Shown here: in pieces, positions 11,899 through 23,153 of the stretch
Position numbering within the stretch: position 1 is the stretch's first letter
Layout of the letters: the number at the start of each line of letters is the position of its first letter
Assembly: GCF_026230105.1 (NCBI RefSeq)
Contig: NC_079482.1
Location: 6,448,001-6,512,000, forward strand
Direction: 5' to 3'
Length of the DNA stretch: 64,000 nucleotides
DNA from: Diorhabda sublineata
Lineage: Eukaryota; Arthropoda; Insecta; Coleoptera; Chrysomelidae
Notes under the pieces: generated by a model
Databases searched by the model: none
What the model was told of the DNA's origin: nothing
What the model saw: the letters and a program-made list of their open reading frames with translations, nothing else
Translations under genes and position numbers: made by a program

Positions 11899-11976
11899 AC
11901 TTGGTACGAACCGTGTAACTAGTGCCCTCTATGAGAGGAATGTATCAGCTCCCAAACCATATTCGTATAAAATTTC
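11899..11976 (+). repeat. Dispersed repeat, copy 2 (first copy at 6554)
   Basis: Same ordered blocks as at 6554 with a short central deletion. It continues with CCATGTTGTCAGTAGTTGCG, which the first copy lacks. Confidence 0.6.
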
Positions 11977-12797
11977 AATACCATGTTGTCAGTAGTTGCG
12001 GCAAAAACGTAAGAAATGTGTATATATTTTTTTATTTAACGTTCTTTATCTTGAATACGGATTGCGTTACAAAAATTTTTTACTAAGCCTACGCCAAATA
12101 TTTTTCTGGTTTCTATCTATCCTAGAGACGAAATCACCTTTTTTGAAATATCCTGTATATTTTCACATCACAGAGGATAAAAATGATAACTAGTGAAAAT
12201 TATTACAAGAATATTTCCGTGATTTTTGAGAAGAGAAAAATATGGAAAAAGATATTAAATTCTGCCCCCGCTTATGATATCTCCAATTGTCATTTAATTT
12301 TCTGTCATTCATTATAATTCAAGAATTATAAATATTAGTTGATTGTAAAAGCAATCAAAGATTCACTTAACAATTCAACGTTTTTAAAACTAATATCGGT
12401 GTGAAGAAATGTTCCCATAGATTAAGGAATCCCAAATTGACTGATAGTTGAATTCCCTAGTCGGAACAAAGTGCAACAACTTGAAGCGATCTGATGTCGG
12501 CGCTAGAGGTCGAACGGGTACTCACCGAGATACTCACCCGATGACAGTGGCATGGCACTCTCTCTGCACATGGGAGGCATACTTGTCAAACGTTACAGTT
12601 TAGTGCCTGCTCAAAGCACCTTTGCAAATGCCGACCATTGCAAACGACTGCCGTTTTCTACTTTTTACGGCTTGTAATTTTCCTTTGACTGCCAACGTGC
12701 ATGTGCTTTATTTTATTGGGATTATCTACTTTTAATGAATGTCCGTTTCGGGTACTAGATAAGTTGCGAACGGAAACTGACAGTACGGGAAAGTTCC

Positions 12798-12834
12798 CAT
12801 ATGTATCTGCGACGAGTCGTGATAGATACATATG
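12798..12834. repeat. Hairpin with 11-bp perfect arms
   Basis: CATATGTATCT (12798-12808) pairs perfectly with AGATACATATG (12824-12834) around a 15-base loop rich in CG dinucleotides. It sits at the edge of the GC-richer patch. Confidence 0.7.
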
Positions 12835-13258
12835 AAGAAAAAAGTTTAAACGGTGTCAATTTAATAGAAGTTTCAATTTTCTCACTACTGCTTTCTTAAT
12901 ATTATCGAAAACAGTCACACTGTAGAGTATGTGTTAAAATAAATGATTGTGATGATTAAATTAAATTCACATCAATCTTTTATTCGAGTTTTTATTCAAT
13001 AGGATATTTTCACTTTCTTTTGTTATTAATTCATCAAAACTTTGTAACCAAGAAATACAGAGATGATAAAAATAGAAATTTCCGCCTTTTTAAAAGTATA
13101 CAAGAATATATAGCAATCTTGTTACTGAATTGGTATATCTGGTTAATCTGGGTAATATTCATACTGAACATACTGTTACACCTTGTGATGTGCATTTCTA
13201 TAACCATACTGAATACACTGTTTACACTACCACTACACCAACACTTACACTTGGTATT

Positions 13259-13293
13259 GATAACCAAGTTATCGTCTTCAGAGACTGAAGGTA
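13259..13293 (-). repeat. Dispersed repeat with GATAACTTGGTTATC core, copy 2
   Basis: Reverse complement of the copy at 9926. Just upstream CATACTGAA(C/TAC) and CTGTTTACAC-like words recur twice (13158-13230), so this copy lies in a small locally repetitive block. Confidence 0.6.
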
Positions 13294-14341
13294 GACTGTT
13301 GTATCATTTTAAAACTCAATTAAAAATATTTAGTAATTAAGAATGGTGATAGGCTGGAATCTGATTTATTTAGCAAAAACAGTGAAAATATATCCTAGCT
13401 GAATTTTCCATTGAATCCAACACAATATTCCGTGGTTCATAGTTTAGTTCTTTTTTTATAACTTCTAAAGATACATTAAGGAAAGGACTACGTTAAAATA
13501 TTATCAATCATTCCGAACTTCCTACATTTTCCGATTCGTTTTCTGCGTCTCCGCTAACACCATAAAAGGCTTTATTATTTCCAAGTAATTCAGAAATAAC
13601 TTTAATTTATGTGCCACTAGTGGTCGCTCGATAAAGTAGAAAGGAGCAACCGAGGCACGCATTTGTTTTTACAATGAAGCGTACACGTGGACATCAACTT
13701 GGATATATGACAAGCTCTTTTTATGGACAATCCTCCGGTTATGACGAATTCGTTATAAAATTGACTTGTCGCAATACAAGAGCAGTGACGTGATGGGATG
13801 TTGATGTCGCAAACCTGTTTTTTACCAACAAATCTGCTAGGAAAAGTTAACATTAGATTTACATTTTGTTAATGTATAGGCAAGTACGAGGGATGATCAG
13901 AAAAAAAAGCTTAAGACACAACATTTAAAAATTACATATTGTGAAAGACTTGGTGCTACTTATGAAACAAGGCCTATTTAGTGAAAATTTGCTGATGGTT
14001 CCAGATAAATGAAAAGGCAAAACGCTCATGTACTGCATCTGAAATTATCTGTCAAATCGTACATAATTATGGTAAAGAAGTAATGAGCAGATAAACTGTA
14101 GTCAAATGGTAGAACTTTTCTTAATTCTCACAGATATCAACACTACAAGAAATGAAAAAATGATTTAAATCAATAAATCTTGTCGAAACGAGATGAAACC
14201 ATACAAATAATACGCAATCACACATTATAGCGACCAGCATGACATTAAATACTTGCAGCAGAAAAACTGACGTGTATAATCTCTGTCACAAACCACTGAC
14301 CTTACGGGAGTTCTTACCTCTAAAAAGCAAACTAATTCTAT

Positions 14342-14780
14342 GTGCCTATCAAAATTGATTATTTCAGTGTGTGTGCTCGTCAAGAATGTCTTCAGTCAGT
14401 TTTTGATTCTTTTGGTATGGTCATGCATATAACGGCACAAACCAGAATAACTAAGACTAGATCTAGTACTATAAACTATGTCGTGTCATCGTATTCAGAA
14501 TCCACCGAATGTACTGTCTTTAATTTACGTCTCTGCAATCATGAAGCAGTGATAACAAAATTTTTCGGTAAAATCCAATACTAAAAATGCTTCTTGCAAA
14601 TTATGCCATATCTTTTCAGAAAAAAGTTTTCAAAACCCCAAGCACAGTTGTCAAACAACTGATTGGACCATCTTTGGTGATGTTGATTTCGAACTTTCTA
14701 GATTAATAAAAACACTAACTAGTCTGGCATCTACTTCTGTTCCCTTCAGGCGTATTAAAAATGAGCAAAATTAACCCTGG
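14342..14780 (+). mobile_element. LINE endonuclease fragment
   Basis: The plus strand reads SVFDSFGMVMHITAQTRITK and then TRSSTINYVV, followed by LCNHEAVITKF. This is the late part of an apurinic-type LINE endonuclease (F-x-M-x-Q-x-I-x-x-x-T-R-I-T, then the S-D-H segment, here N-H). After a stop near 14581 a frame continues with FSEKSFQNPK and TDWTIFGDVDFE, as in CR1/R1-type ORF2 after the endonuclease. No reverse transcriptase follows, because the pogo element begins at 14934. Confidence 0.55.
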
Positions 14781-14933
14781 TCCACGAAAGGTTAACGCAT
14801 ATTTGTAGAAAACATGCGATCTTTATTTCACCTAAGGAAAGAGATAGAGTCTTCTTCACCTTACCATGATACTATATTCCCTCTCCTTAATAATGTGTAC
14901 TCTAGCCTAAGCAGCCATCACTCCACTGTAGAA

Positions 14934-14987
14934 CAGTAGAACCCCGGTTATCCGTGCCTCGATTATCCGTGTTCGCGATTATCCGTG
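14934..14987 (+). repeat. Left TIR and subterminal 12-mer repeats of the pogo element
   Basis: After the terminal repeat, three 12-mers CG(A/G)TTATCCGTG stand at 14945-14956, 14960-14971 and 14976-14987, spaced 15-16 bp. Related words occur near the right end (CGATTAACCGTG at 17366 and CATTTATCCGTG at 17383). Evenly spaced repeats of this kind are expected as transposase binding sites; that role is inferred. Confidence 0.75.
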
Positions 14988-15461
14988 GTGCGAGGAGAAT
15001 AGTAAAAAAAAAAATCAGGGCGCCTGACTTTTGAGATGGAATACCCATTTCTTTCCTTGCTCAATACCCCCCTTTGGAGTAATAAATTAATGAAGATTTG
15101 TTGGGTAAAAAATAAACACCTTGAATTTATTCGTATGTACGTAATTATTAAAAATATGCACCCATTCATTACAAGAAGTATCCGTATCGGAGGAGAGAAA
15201 TTATGTAAAATAAAATATTAAACTTTAAATGTGTACATATGTAATTAAGGTTTCAGACGCCTGACCTATTATTGATTCTGAGAAGCGATTATGGCTAAGT
15301 AGAAAGAGTCGCAAAGCCTGAATTGCTAATTCATTCCAGCAAATGGTTTTTGTTGATTTTCCCCCTACTCAAACCTCACTTTTGTTCACTTTCAGTGTTT
15401 CAGTAGCTTCTGATTAGTTTTCACCTACTGATCGGTTGGCTAGTTTCTTTGTTTATTGACT

Positions 15462-17093
15462 ATGGCTTCAAAACGTAAGCGTGTCGTGCTTCCTTTGGAA
15501 CAAAAAGTGTTCATTATTAACCGTGTCTTAGATCGCGGTGAGAGTGTAAGAAAAGTGGCGGGTGAGTTTGATGTGGGAGAGCAGACAGTGCGTGATTTAA
15601 TTAAACGAAAGGATGAAATTTTGCGGTTCATATCTTCAGCTGATTCCACATCTCTGCTAGCGTCAGGAAGAAAAACAATGAGGAAGTCAACATTATCTGA
15701 CATGGAATCAGCTTTGTTTGAATGGTTTAAACAAAAACGTGCTGAAGGGATTCCTATCTCTGGACCGATGGTTTGTGAAAAAGCTAAGTGGTTTCACGAA
15801 AGGTTGAATATTGATGAACCATTTGGAGCTTCACAGGGTTGGTTATTTAGATTTAAAAACCGGCATGGGATTAGACAATTAGACATTCAAGGCGAAAGTC
15901 TAAGTGGCGATTTAACAGCTGCTACAGTTTTCAATGAGGAATTTGATTCATTGATCTCAAAATTAAACTTGTCCCCCGATCAAATATATAACGTAGATGA
16001 ATCAGGGCTCTTTTGGAAAATGTTACCGTCGAAAACATTAGCTGCGCAGTGTGAAAAGTCAGCTCCTGGACATAAATCTAGTAAGGAAAGGCTCACTGTC
16101 ATGACATGTTCAAATGCATCGGGTACACACAAGCTAAAACTAACAGTGATCGGGAAAGCTAAAAAACCACGATCGTTCAAAGGAACAGACGTGAAAAGAC
16201 TTCCGTGTAATTATTACAGCCATCCAAAAGCTTGGATGAATCAGGCTATTTTCAAAGAATGGTTTTTTCAAGATTTCGTGCCATCTGTGAAGAAATTTCA
16301 GGAAGAAAATGGACTTCCAAAGAAAGCTGTTCTCCTACTTGACAACGCTCCTAGTCACCCATCAGAATCTACCCTGAAAACCGAGGATGGGCTAATTTTT
16401 ATCACCTACCTTCCTCCTAACGTCACATCATTGATACAACCAATGGACCAGGGCGTCATTTCTTCCTTAAAACGGAGGTATAAAAAGATTTTTCTCCGTT
16501 TCCTTCTCCAAGAAAATTGTGTCGATTCAATGAAGGACCTCCTCAAAATGTGGACAATAAAAGATGCCATTTTTGCTGTTTGTGATGCATGGGAAAACTT
16601 GCCATCGAGTACATTAAGACTTTGCTAGACAAAAATTTTGGACCAAGAATATGGGGAAGAAGACCACATGGATGAGCACGATGATGTACAAACTTGCCTT
16701 GAACTGTCTAGATCTATTCCAGATTTCATCAATGTTGACCGAAACGATATTGTTGATTGGCTGCAAAAAGATGAAAATGAGGAGGGGTTTGAAATCCAAA
16801 CCGATAGTGACATTGTAGCGCATTATCTTAGTAGTGATACACCATCTACTTCTCAACTGCCTGATTCGGAGGAGATTGATAGTGACACTGACAATTGTTT
16901 TGGTCCGACAGAAGAGAAAATTCAACCAACAAAAGCAATGGAAGCAATTGATATTCTTCTGAATTTTTGCGAGCAGGAAAATTTTGATTTAAACGACGTC
17001 ATCAGTCTCAGAAAAATCAGGACCGAGATGAGAAAAGTTATTGCCAACCGTAAAAAACAAAAACTGATAACATCTTATTTTCGACCTATGTAA
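15462..17093 (+). pseudogene. pogo/Tigger transposase with one in-frame stop
   Basis: The start is ATG at 15462 (MASKRKR, the usual family start; the TTG six bases upstream is not needed). Order: basic N-terminus and helix-turn-helix (about residues 8-55), CENP-B-type second DNA-binding domain (about 75-140), then the DDE_1 catalytic domain with Asp in NVDESGLFWK (about D179), LLLDNAPSH (about D294) and QPMDQGV (about D329, 35 residues after the second). TAG at 16626-16628 interrupts the frame about 388 codons in, where relatives have a Trp (TGG). The frame then continues to TAA at 17093 through an acidic region. It ends QKLITSYF-RPM, a good PCNA-binding (PIP) box, as described for pogo transposases. 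Without readthrough the protein keeps the triad but loses the acidic tail and PIP box. Confidence 0.9.
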
Positions 17094-17416
17094 ATTCACT
17101 CCCCGATGTATTTTTCATTCTTTTTGTTTTTTTAATTACTAAGAATGCATTCGATTTATCTTTTCTTTTGTATTTTGTACATAAATATAAACTGTTGTTA
17201 GAGAAAATATGTTACGTATTTACTTACAATAGCGTCTAGTAAAATATTACTATCTCCGGGAATATCTCTAATTGGTATTAATTATGTTTGTACATGCTTA
17301 TAATTGATAATTTTGATGTACTGATTTACATTTCTACAAAAATTGATGTTCAATAAATTTTTTCTCGATTAACCGTGGTTTTCATTTATCCGTGTAAGGG
17401 GGACCCCACCATTACC

Positions 17417-17438
17417 CCGGATAATCGGGGTTCTACTG
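17417..17438 (-). repeat. Right TIR of the pogo element
   Basis: Inverted copy of the left end, terminating ...TTCTACTG and followed by TA. AATAAA at 17352-17357 lies just inside and could serve as a polyadenylation signal for the transposase message. Confidence 0.85.
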
Positions 17439-18690
17439 TATCATTATTAAATCCCATACCCCAAAACGTGAAAGTTACAATTTTTCCAAAAGCATCAAAT
17501 TAACGTTAAACTGATATATTAACGATTCAATATGTTCAATTCCCTCGACTCATAGCAAAGAAATTTTTCCTGACGTCATAATCAATCTAGTATTTACTCA
17601 CCAACAATTTGACAGTTGACAGGCTTCGAGTAGAGCATATCTTGTCAGAGCCATCTCTGTATATGGAACCCCAACGGCGAGACGAAGGTGGCGCTTCACA
17701 AAACTAAATAAAATACGAGCAAACGAGTGCAGGCAAAGCTAATCTGATTTACACATATCACAACAAGGAATTTTACGTCAGTGGTTTGGCCGTTGTTTTT
17801 ATTAAAGTTATATTCACCTGTCACAACAAAGTTCATCGCTGGTACTTATCTGTTTATATTCAATTTTAGAATAAATATTTCATCACTATTTTATTGTCGG
17901 TTCTGTGATGGGGATAACGATGGAATTTATGGAATCTGAATAAACTCTGTGAAACACGAATTTATGGCTACAAATATAATTTTGAAATTGTGAAAAATTA
18001 GGTAAAAGGAATGACGGCAGGAAAGAAAATAAGCATATTATCGAATGGTAAAATATTCAGGGATTAAATTGGATAAGTAACAATAAAAACTGTTTGAAAT
18101 GAAATTAGTTACCCAATACTTTTATAGTAGATTCCATTAATAAAATTATTAAGTTGATAAAAAACGGAAAGGACAAACTTAGGAGTTATTATTGTACGAA
18201 TATTTTAGTTCGAAATATCATAATCGTTGTACTTTTCAACAAGTTAATAAGCGTGCGTACAAGATGATAAACTAGAAAAATCAATTATTATGGTACAGAT
18301 GATGTGTACAAGTAATTCAGACACGTTTTGACTCGCTCAGTATTAGGCGTATATATGCGATTTGAAATGAAGGAAATTAGGAGTCGAAACATGCTTATTT
18401 TACTATACTAAAGTTTCTGATTTAGTTGAAACTCAAAAATTCTAAAATTTTAATTGATACTAATATCACAAATATAAATAAATTAATGTGATTATGGAAA
18501 AAGAAGACCAAATTAGCATAGAGATGTAGCTCAAGTGAATTTTAACCAAGGTTATCAACCTCATCGCTTTTCTAGGTTACAAAAATTTGGATAAGAGAAA
18601 AAACAAAAAACCATTTTGAAATAAAAAAATTCAGGGTAATTATTTTTATATACATAAAACATAAAATACTTTATGTTGGAGAGGATTCGT
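17439..18690. other. Stretch without recognisable gene
   Basis: AT-rich. A patch at about 17620-17720 is GC-richer but has no conserved frame. Otherwise I see nothing. Confidence 0.4.
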
Positions 18691-19600
18691 GACATTTCTT
18701 CAATTAATGCATGCATTCTGTTTGAATATGAATAATGTCTTTTAAATGAAAATTCCCCAAAATACTGACGATAACGAGATCTAGTTCTTCCATAACGAAT
18801 ATCCCGCCAAGGTCTCTAAATATTTTGAGTATGGGCGTTGGTTACAAGATCTACAAAATTATACTGGTGGTTTATTGTTAAGTGCATCCACCTTTTTCTT
18901 GAAAGACCTCTATACCCTCGCCAACAATCGGAAATAATCGTGGTGCCAAGATAAATGCGTCCCGTAATATATTGTTGCAAAACCTTAGCGGATCTATTCG
19001 TAACATATTGAATAAAGCACTCGTTAGTCACCGAATCTATTACTTCAAACACCAACGTTCCACGAATGATACGGTCCTTGTGGTAGTTTCTTTTAACAAA
19101 ATGCGCTTCATCCACCTGCACAATGTGCCCTTCACCAGCAATTCTTCTTGACATTTGGTTTACGCAAAACTCACAAACCTTAAAAAACGAACACAAATCT
19201 TAGGTAACATAATCGTCTTTTCAACTCGATATAAATAATCCTCTCGACAATACGAACTCCAATCAACTGCGGTAGTCGATGAAACATTGAAATCTTCCTT
19301 CAATTCGGCCGGATCTGGTGGTCGGTGATACAAAAAATTCGCGAATATTATGCACGTGTGTTGAATGTCAATATGCATTCCACGGAACCATGTTCCTGTT
19401 AGTGCACTTAAGGAAAATGGACAGCGAATTCTGTTAAAGACTCGCGATTTATAGAAAGCAATCAACCACATTCTGTACATATTATTGCACCTCTTGGCAC
19501 TTTTTCGTCAATTAAAAAATCGATTAATTTTTTACGATTACCAGCGAGCTCCAAAAATTGATAATGTGTGATCATTTGCGCTCCAATATTTGAACTGATG
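18691..19600 (-). pseudogene. Merlin (IS1016/ISXO2-like) transposase remnant
   Basis: Minus-strand order: LELAGNRKKLIDFLIDEK, then CTEC...RCPFSLSALTGTWF (N-terminal zinc-type Cys motif), NVSSTTAVDWSSYCRE (helix-turn-helix), VQVDEAHFVKR (first catalytic Asp), GTTIISDCWRGYRGLSR (second Asp), YNFVDLVTNAHTQNI, then after a stop RPWRDI and FGEFSFKRHYSYSNR. The stop at 18816-18818 is TAG exactly where the family has the catalytic Glu after N-I (GAG to TAG). A frameshift near 19170-19200 and another near 19490 also break the frame. About 300 codons in total, close to full length. I could not find terminal inverted repeats, so element borders are unknown. Confidence 0.8.
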
Positions 19601-21129
19601 AAATATTTATCATATTTCTAAATTTTTGACTAAGCAAATCATAGAAGCACACCAAAACAAACAGATGTAAACAAAGAAATCGATGTGTCGTGCAAATTAT
19701 TGCGCGATGATTTCATTATTGTTGGAAAAAGTGCTACTGTGATATGATGCGTCATCATCTCCATGCTGTCTTAACATTAGATTAACCAAACATTGAGCTA
19801 AATTAAAAATATGTACAATTCAGATTGTCAGTATAACAACAGTTCGTGTCCAACAGTGGTTAAATTTCTAGTGAGACGTCTGATGGTATTGTACATGACA
19901 CAAATTAAAGCAAAGTGTTGATTTAGTGGACAATCGACAATTTACATAAGAAAATGTGAGAAATTCATTGTTAAAAATATTAGTTTACTAAAAACATTGG
20001 ATACAAACCCACGCTATTCAAGGACTAACATGCCTAATCGATAATTGGATAAATGAGTTTGAAAATAATTATTTGTGTCGCCCGTGGACCACAGAGATCA
20101 CTTGGATTTTTTGAAGTGGAGAGAAAACAGTATCGATACTTTCAAGACAAACTTCGAATACTACGTGATGAAATTTGACCCGGACTCAACAAAACAAAAC
20201 AACATTTTTACGTTTTTAATTAAAAAAAAATTATTATCGCCTTCAAAACAAACTCCTTTCGAGCGAATACAAGCAAATTACTAACTTCAATGGACTTATA
20301 ACGAGTTCTACAAAGCAGATTTTCGAATTTTGATCACAGGAGAAAGTGATACGGATCAATACCTGACGAATGACCCTCGATTTGTGTTTGGCCAAAACAT
20401 CAATCACAATCATGCTAGAATGTGACGGCGTATTATCATGGTTGAATTTTCATGAAGTATCTGTCCACATATCCGGTCTTTACGACCTATGTAAACCGCA
20501 TAAAGTTAATCGGATAATTACATTAATTTTTGACAGATGTTGACGTGGCTTTTTCGGTTTCTAATTCTATAGCGCCATTCTCTAGAAGTAGTAGAATCGG
20601 TCACAGCTTCTGAAGATGCTAACGTCTCATTTTTGCGAAATGTCAAGAGCAAAACACCGTATATTTATGAATGGCCGTGAAAGCATTACACAATTCACCA
20701 GCCATAATAGTTTATGAAATATCAACAATAATTGTGATGAAAAAGTTCATTATATTTCATTAAAACCGAAAGATTCAACAAACAGGTAAATACTATAATA
20801 ATAACTATATAACTATTATAAATTCAAAATTTATAAAAAATCTTTCTAGCTATTTTCGAGATAATTTGAGCCTTCCATATTATTTGAAACTAATTCTAAA
20901 TTATATACTAAGCCCGGAGCTTGAGAGAAAGGAATTTAAGATAGCAGTTTTCTTCAATCGATAACACAGTACTGAATTATTTCGCATCTCCTTGGTACAA
21001 AGGCAAGCTTATACGGATTCAACAGAAAAATTCCAAGATAATGAAGAATATCAAGTATGTAGAGTAACACAGCAATGGCATTTTTGATAAAATAGTACAG
21101 TGGGCATAAATAATGTCGATTTCCAATAT
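19601..21129. other. Stretch without recognisable gene
   Basis: Short frames only, for example plus-strand frames near 20075-20340 rich in charged residues that match nothing I know. 20340-20640 is slightly GC-richer and may be old repeat. Confidence 0.35.
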
Positions 21130-21910
21130 TCACTTTCTATATTATTATCGTCTTCTATGGTTTCATCCCAACGTTCAGCAAGTTCTTCAAAAAGTTGTCG
21201 CTATGAATTTTCAATTCCCCACTCTCTCCACACAAGAATTTCTCTATGGATCTGAAAAAATGTGGTAGGAAATCAAAATCACCAAGTTCTTCGATCTCAT
21301 TCCAGTATGTGGTTAAAAACTATTTTGTTGTCAGAGAACCCGCTTTCGGTTAACAAAACCTGGATATTTCTCTGATAAAACCTCATACTCTCGCATCACC
21401 TGTTCACTGTATACCTTGGTATTCATAGCTCTATCATCTGGAATAATTTCAAAATATAGTGACTTTCATAATTCCCCTAGATACACAAGACAGAACCTCT
21501 CTTTGCGATGGGTTCTTGTAATTTTCCTTTGTATAGCCACCGATTTCCCCTATTTGGGTCAGTTGGATTAATCAATTTTTCCTTGAAAGTAACAATCATT
21601 TTTTGGCAAGATAAGATGTTCAGACACCTCTACTCGACATTTCGCTTGAATCTCTTTCAATTTATGTGGCACTATTCGATGAGTAATCTTCAGAAGGTCC
21701 AAGTGAGTCCGGTACTCAGCTAGTGTAGGAACTAAGTTGGTTTTCTGTTGTAACATCAATATCTCATGCAGGTGAATGACCTAACCGAGAACCATCTTCA
21801 AGCGTCAAATTTCCACCATTGAAACTATTAAACCATCGCTATTCCTGTCACTCATAACTGTATTTTCCCTTTCAATGCCACATATTTTTTTTGATGCAAC
21901 GGCTGTTTAC
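21130..21910 (-). mobile_element. mariner element remnant (third lineage)
   Basis: Minus-strand pieces follow mariner order: RWFNSFNGGNLTLEDGSRLG (end of the DNA-binding half), THRIVPHKLKEIQAKCRVEV, LPKNDCYFQ, DQPDPNRGNRWLYKGK, then in other frames LTTK, EIEELGDFDFLPH, FFRSIEKFLCGESGE and ELAERWDETIEDD at the C-terminus. Several stops and frameshifts are present, and the GDEKW-like first catalytic segment is damaged (DCYFQGKI). Ends were not located. Confidence 0.7.
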
Positions 21911-23153
21911 TTTTGTTTCCAATGATGTTTTAATTATATACTAATACTCAAAGTATTTATAGAAGACTTATTTCGTGATGGCTTTCTCACTATCAGAAAT
22001 ATTGTTAAATTTTGTGAGATATAGACGAAAACCCAGAGTTTCAGACGAAAACTTTTGGTACGTCGCATTGTATGATGAATTTCGTATTTATATATAACGT
22101 ATATAAGTAACGACATGTAAATTGAGGCGTAGGAATTTACAATTATGAAATTCGACATTACTTATGAGATACTCTGTATATTCTATCTATGAATATCATT
22201 ATCGAGAAACACTGATCCGTTATATTTATCTTACCAATCCAGTTTCTTGTATACCTACTCGTGATTCATTGACAGTCAATCAATCTCAACCGAACAATAT
22301 ACTTTCTCATTTACCCGTTTGATATTGCACCGTCTCCCACTAAAAACATCCATAATTTAATTTCGCTTCGCAGTAACTTCGCATTTCAATCAGCGATATC
22401 TATTGTGAAAAAAATTAAACGGCTAATAGCGTACTTAAGATAACGAAGAGAACGTCTGTATCAAGAATATATTAATACAACTCGGAGTATAACACTATGT
22501 AAGTACGACTTTGGATCTGTTTTGATAAACTTAACTTCTAATGAGTATTTCGCTTCTTATAAAAACGTGTTAGTCTAGAAAGAGGGAAATTGGTTTTATT
22601 TACAATTAGCTTTGTGTTAAGTAGAATATGCTAATAGTCCCACTACACTGAAAAATAAATGCTAGATCTGCATACATGGAATTTCGAATTTAGATGATAA
22701 CAAGGAAGATCGAGATAGTGACCAGAAATATCAACTGGAGCAACTATGAATCAACATCTGTTGGTAGGAAATGAACAGACGGACTAAAGTTGAGAGTTGT
22801 TGAGATGGGCGTGCGCCAGCTCGTGATTTTAATACCCGCCATATAATTTATTATTCTATACAATGTGCCAACTCGTGATCGTGGTTGTCATGAAGATTAG
22901 ACAACTCGCGATGGAAGATAATGCAGTTGTATTTTAACTGGAATGGAAAACAAAAATTTTAATATATATTGTAATTCAGTAAAGAATATTTTGCATTCTA
23001 AACACATAAAAATTAATAAAAAAATAACATGTTGTATGTATAAGATACTTGTGCCACAAATACATATTCTGTTATTTTATTTTCATTTGACATATTAATT
23101 TGTTTTTCTAAAATTGATTTCACCTGTCTAGCTTTTCCATTCTTACTAAATAA
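21911..23153. other. Stretch without recognisable gene
   Basis: AT-rich. The words CAACTCG(T/C)GAT and CAGCTCGTGAT recur four times around 22800-22920, a minor local repeat. No coding homology. Confidence 0.35.

Larger units (their letters stand above)
11511..14341. other. Stretch without recognisable gene, partly GC-richer
   Basis: Contains the repeat copy at 11899 and the inverted core repeat at 13259. About 12480-12830 is richer in GC than its surroundings and contains a hairpin, but no reading frame there looks conserved. A short frame on the minus strand at 13617-13853 translates without any motif I know. GTACGAGGGATGATCAG at 13884 resembles a mariner-type end, but I found no partner. 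Confidence 0.35.
14934..17438 (+). mobile_element. pogo/Tigger-family DNA transposon, near complete
   Basis: The ends are inverted repeats: CAGTAGAACCCCGGTTATCC at 14934 and the reverse complement of GGATAATCGGGGTTCTACTG ending at 17438 differ by one base over 20. TA follows the right end; the left neighbour is AA, probably a mutated TA target. Length 2,505 bp is normal for an autonomous member. Subterminal direct repeats of C-G-(A/G)-T-T-A-T-C-C-G-T-G lie inside the left end. The element holds one long transposase frame broken by a single TAG. Clean ends and an almost open frame make it the youngest-looking DNA transposon here. Confidence 0.92.

Noticed and set aside
13884..14080. Mariner element beginning GTACGAGGGATGATCAG
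   Set aside because: The first bases resemble a terminal repeat, but I found no partner end and no transposase motif nearby.
15456..15461. TTG six bases upstream as start of the pogo transposase
   Set aside because: ATG at 15462 gives the conserved MASKRKR start; non-ATG initiation is not needed in a eukaryotic gene.
16638..17093. A separate second gene after the pogo transposase
   Set aside because: It is in the same frame directly behind the TAG and continues the family's acidic tail, so it is the rest of the same protein.
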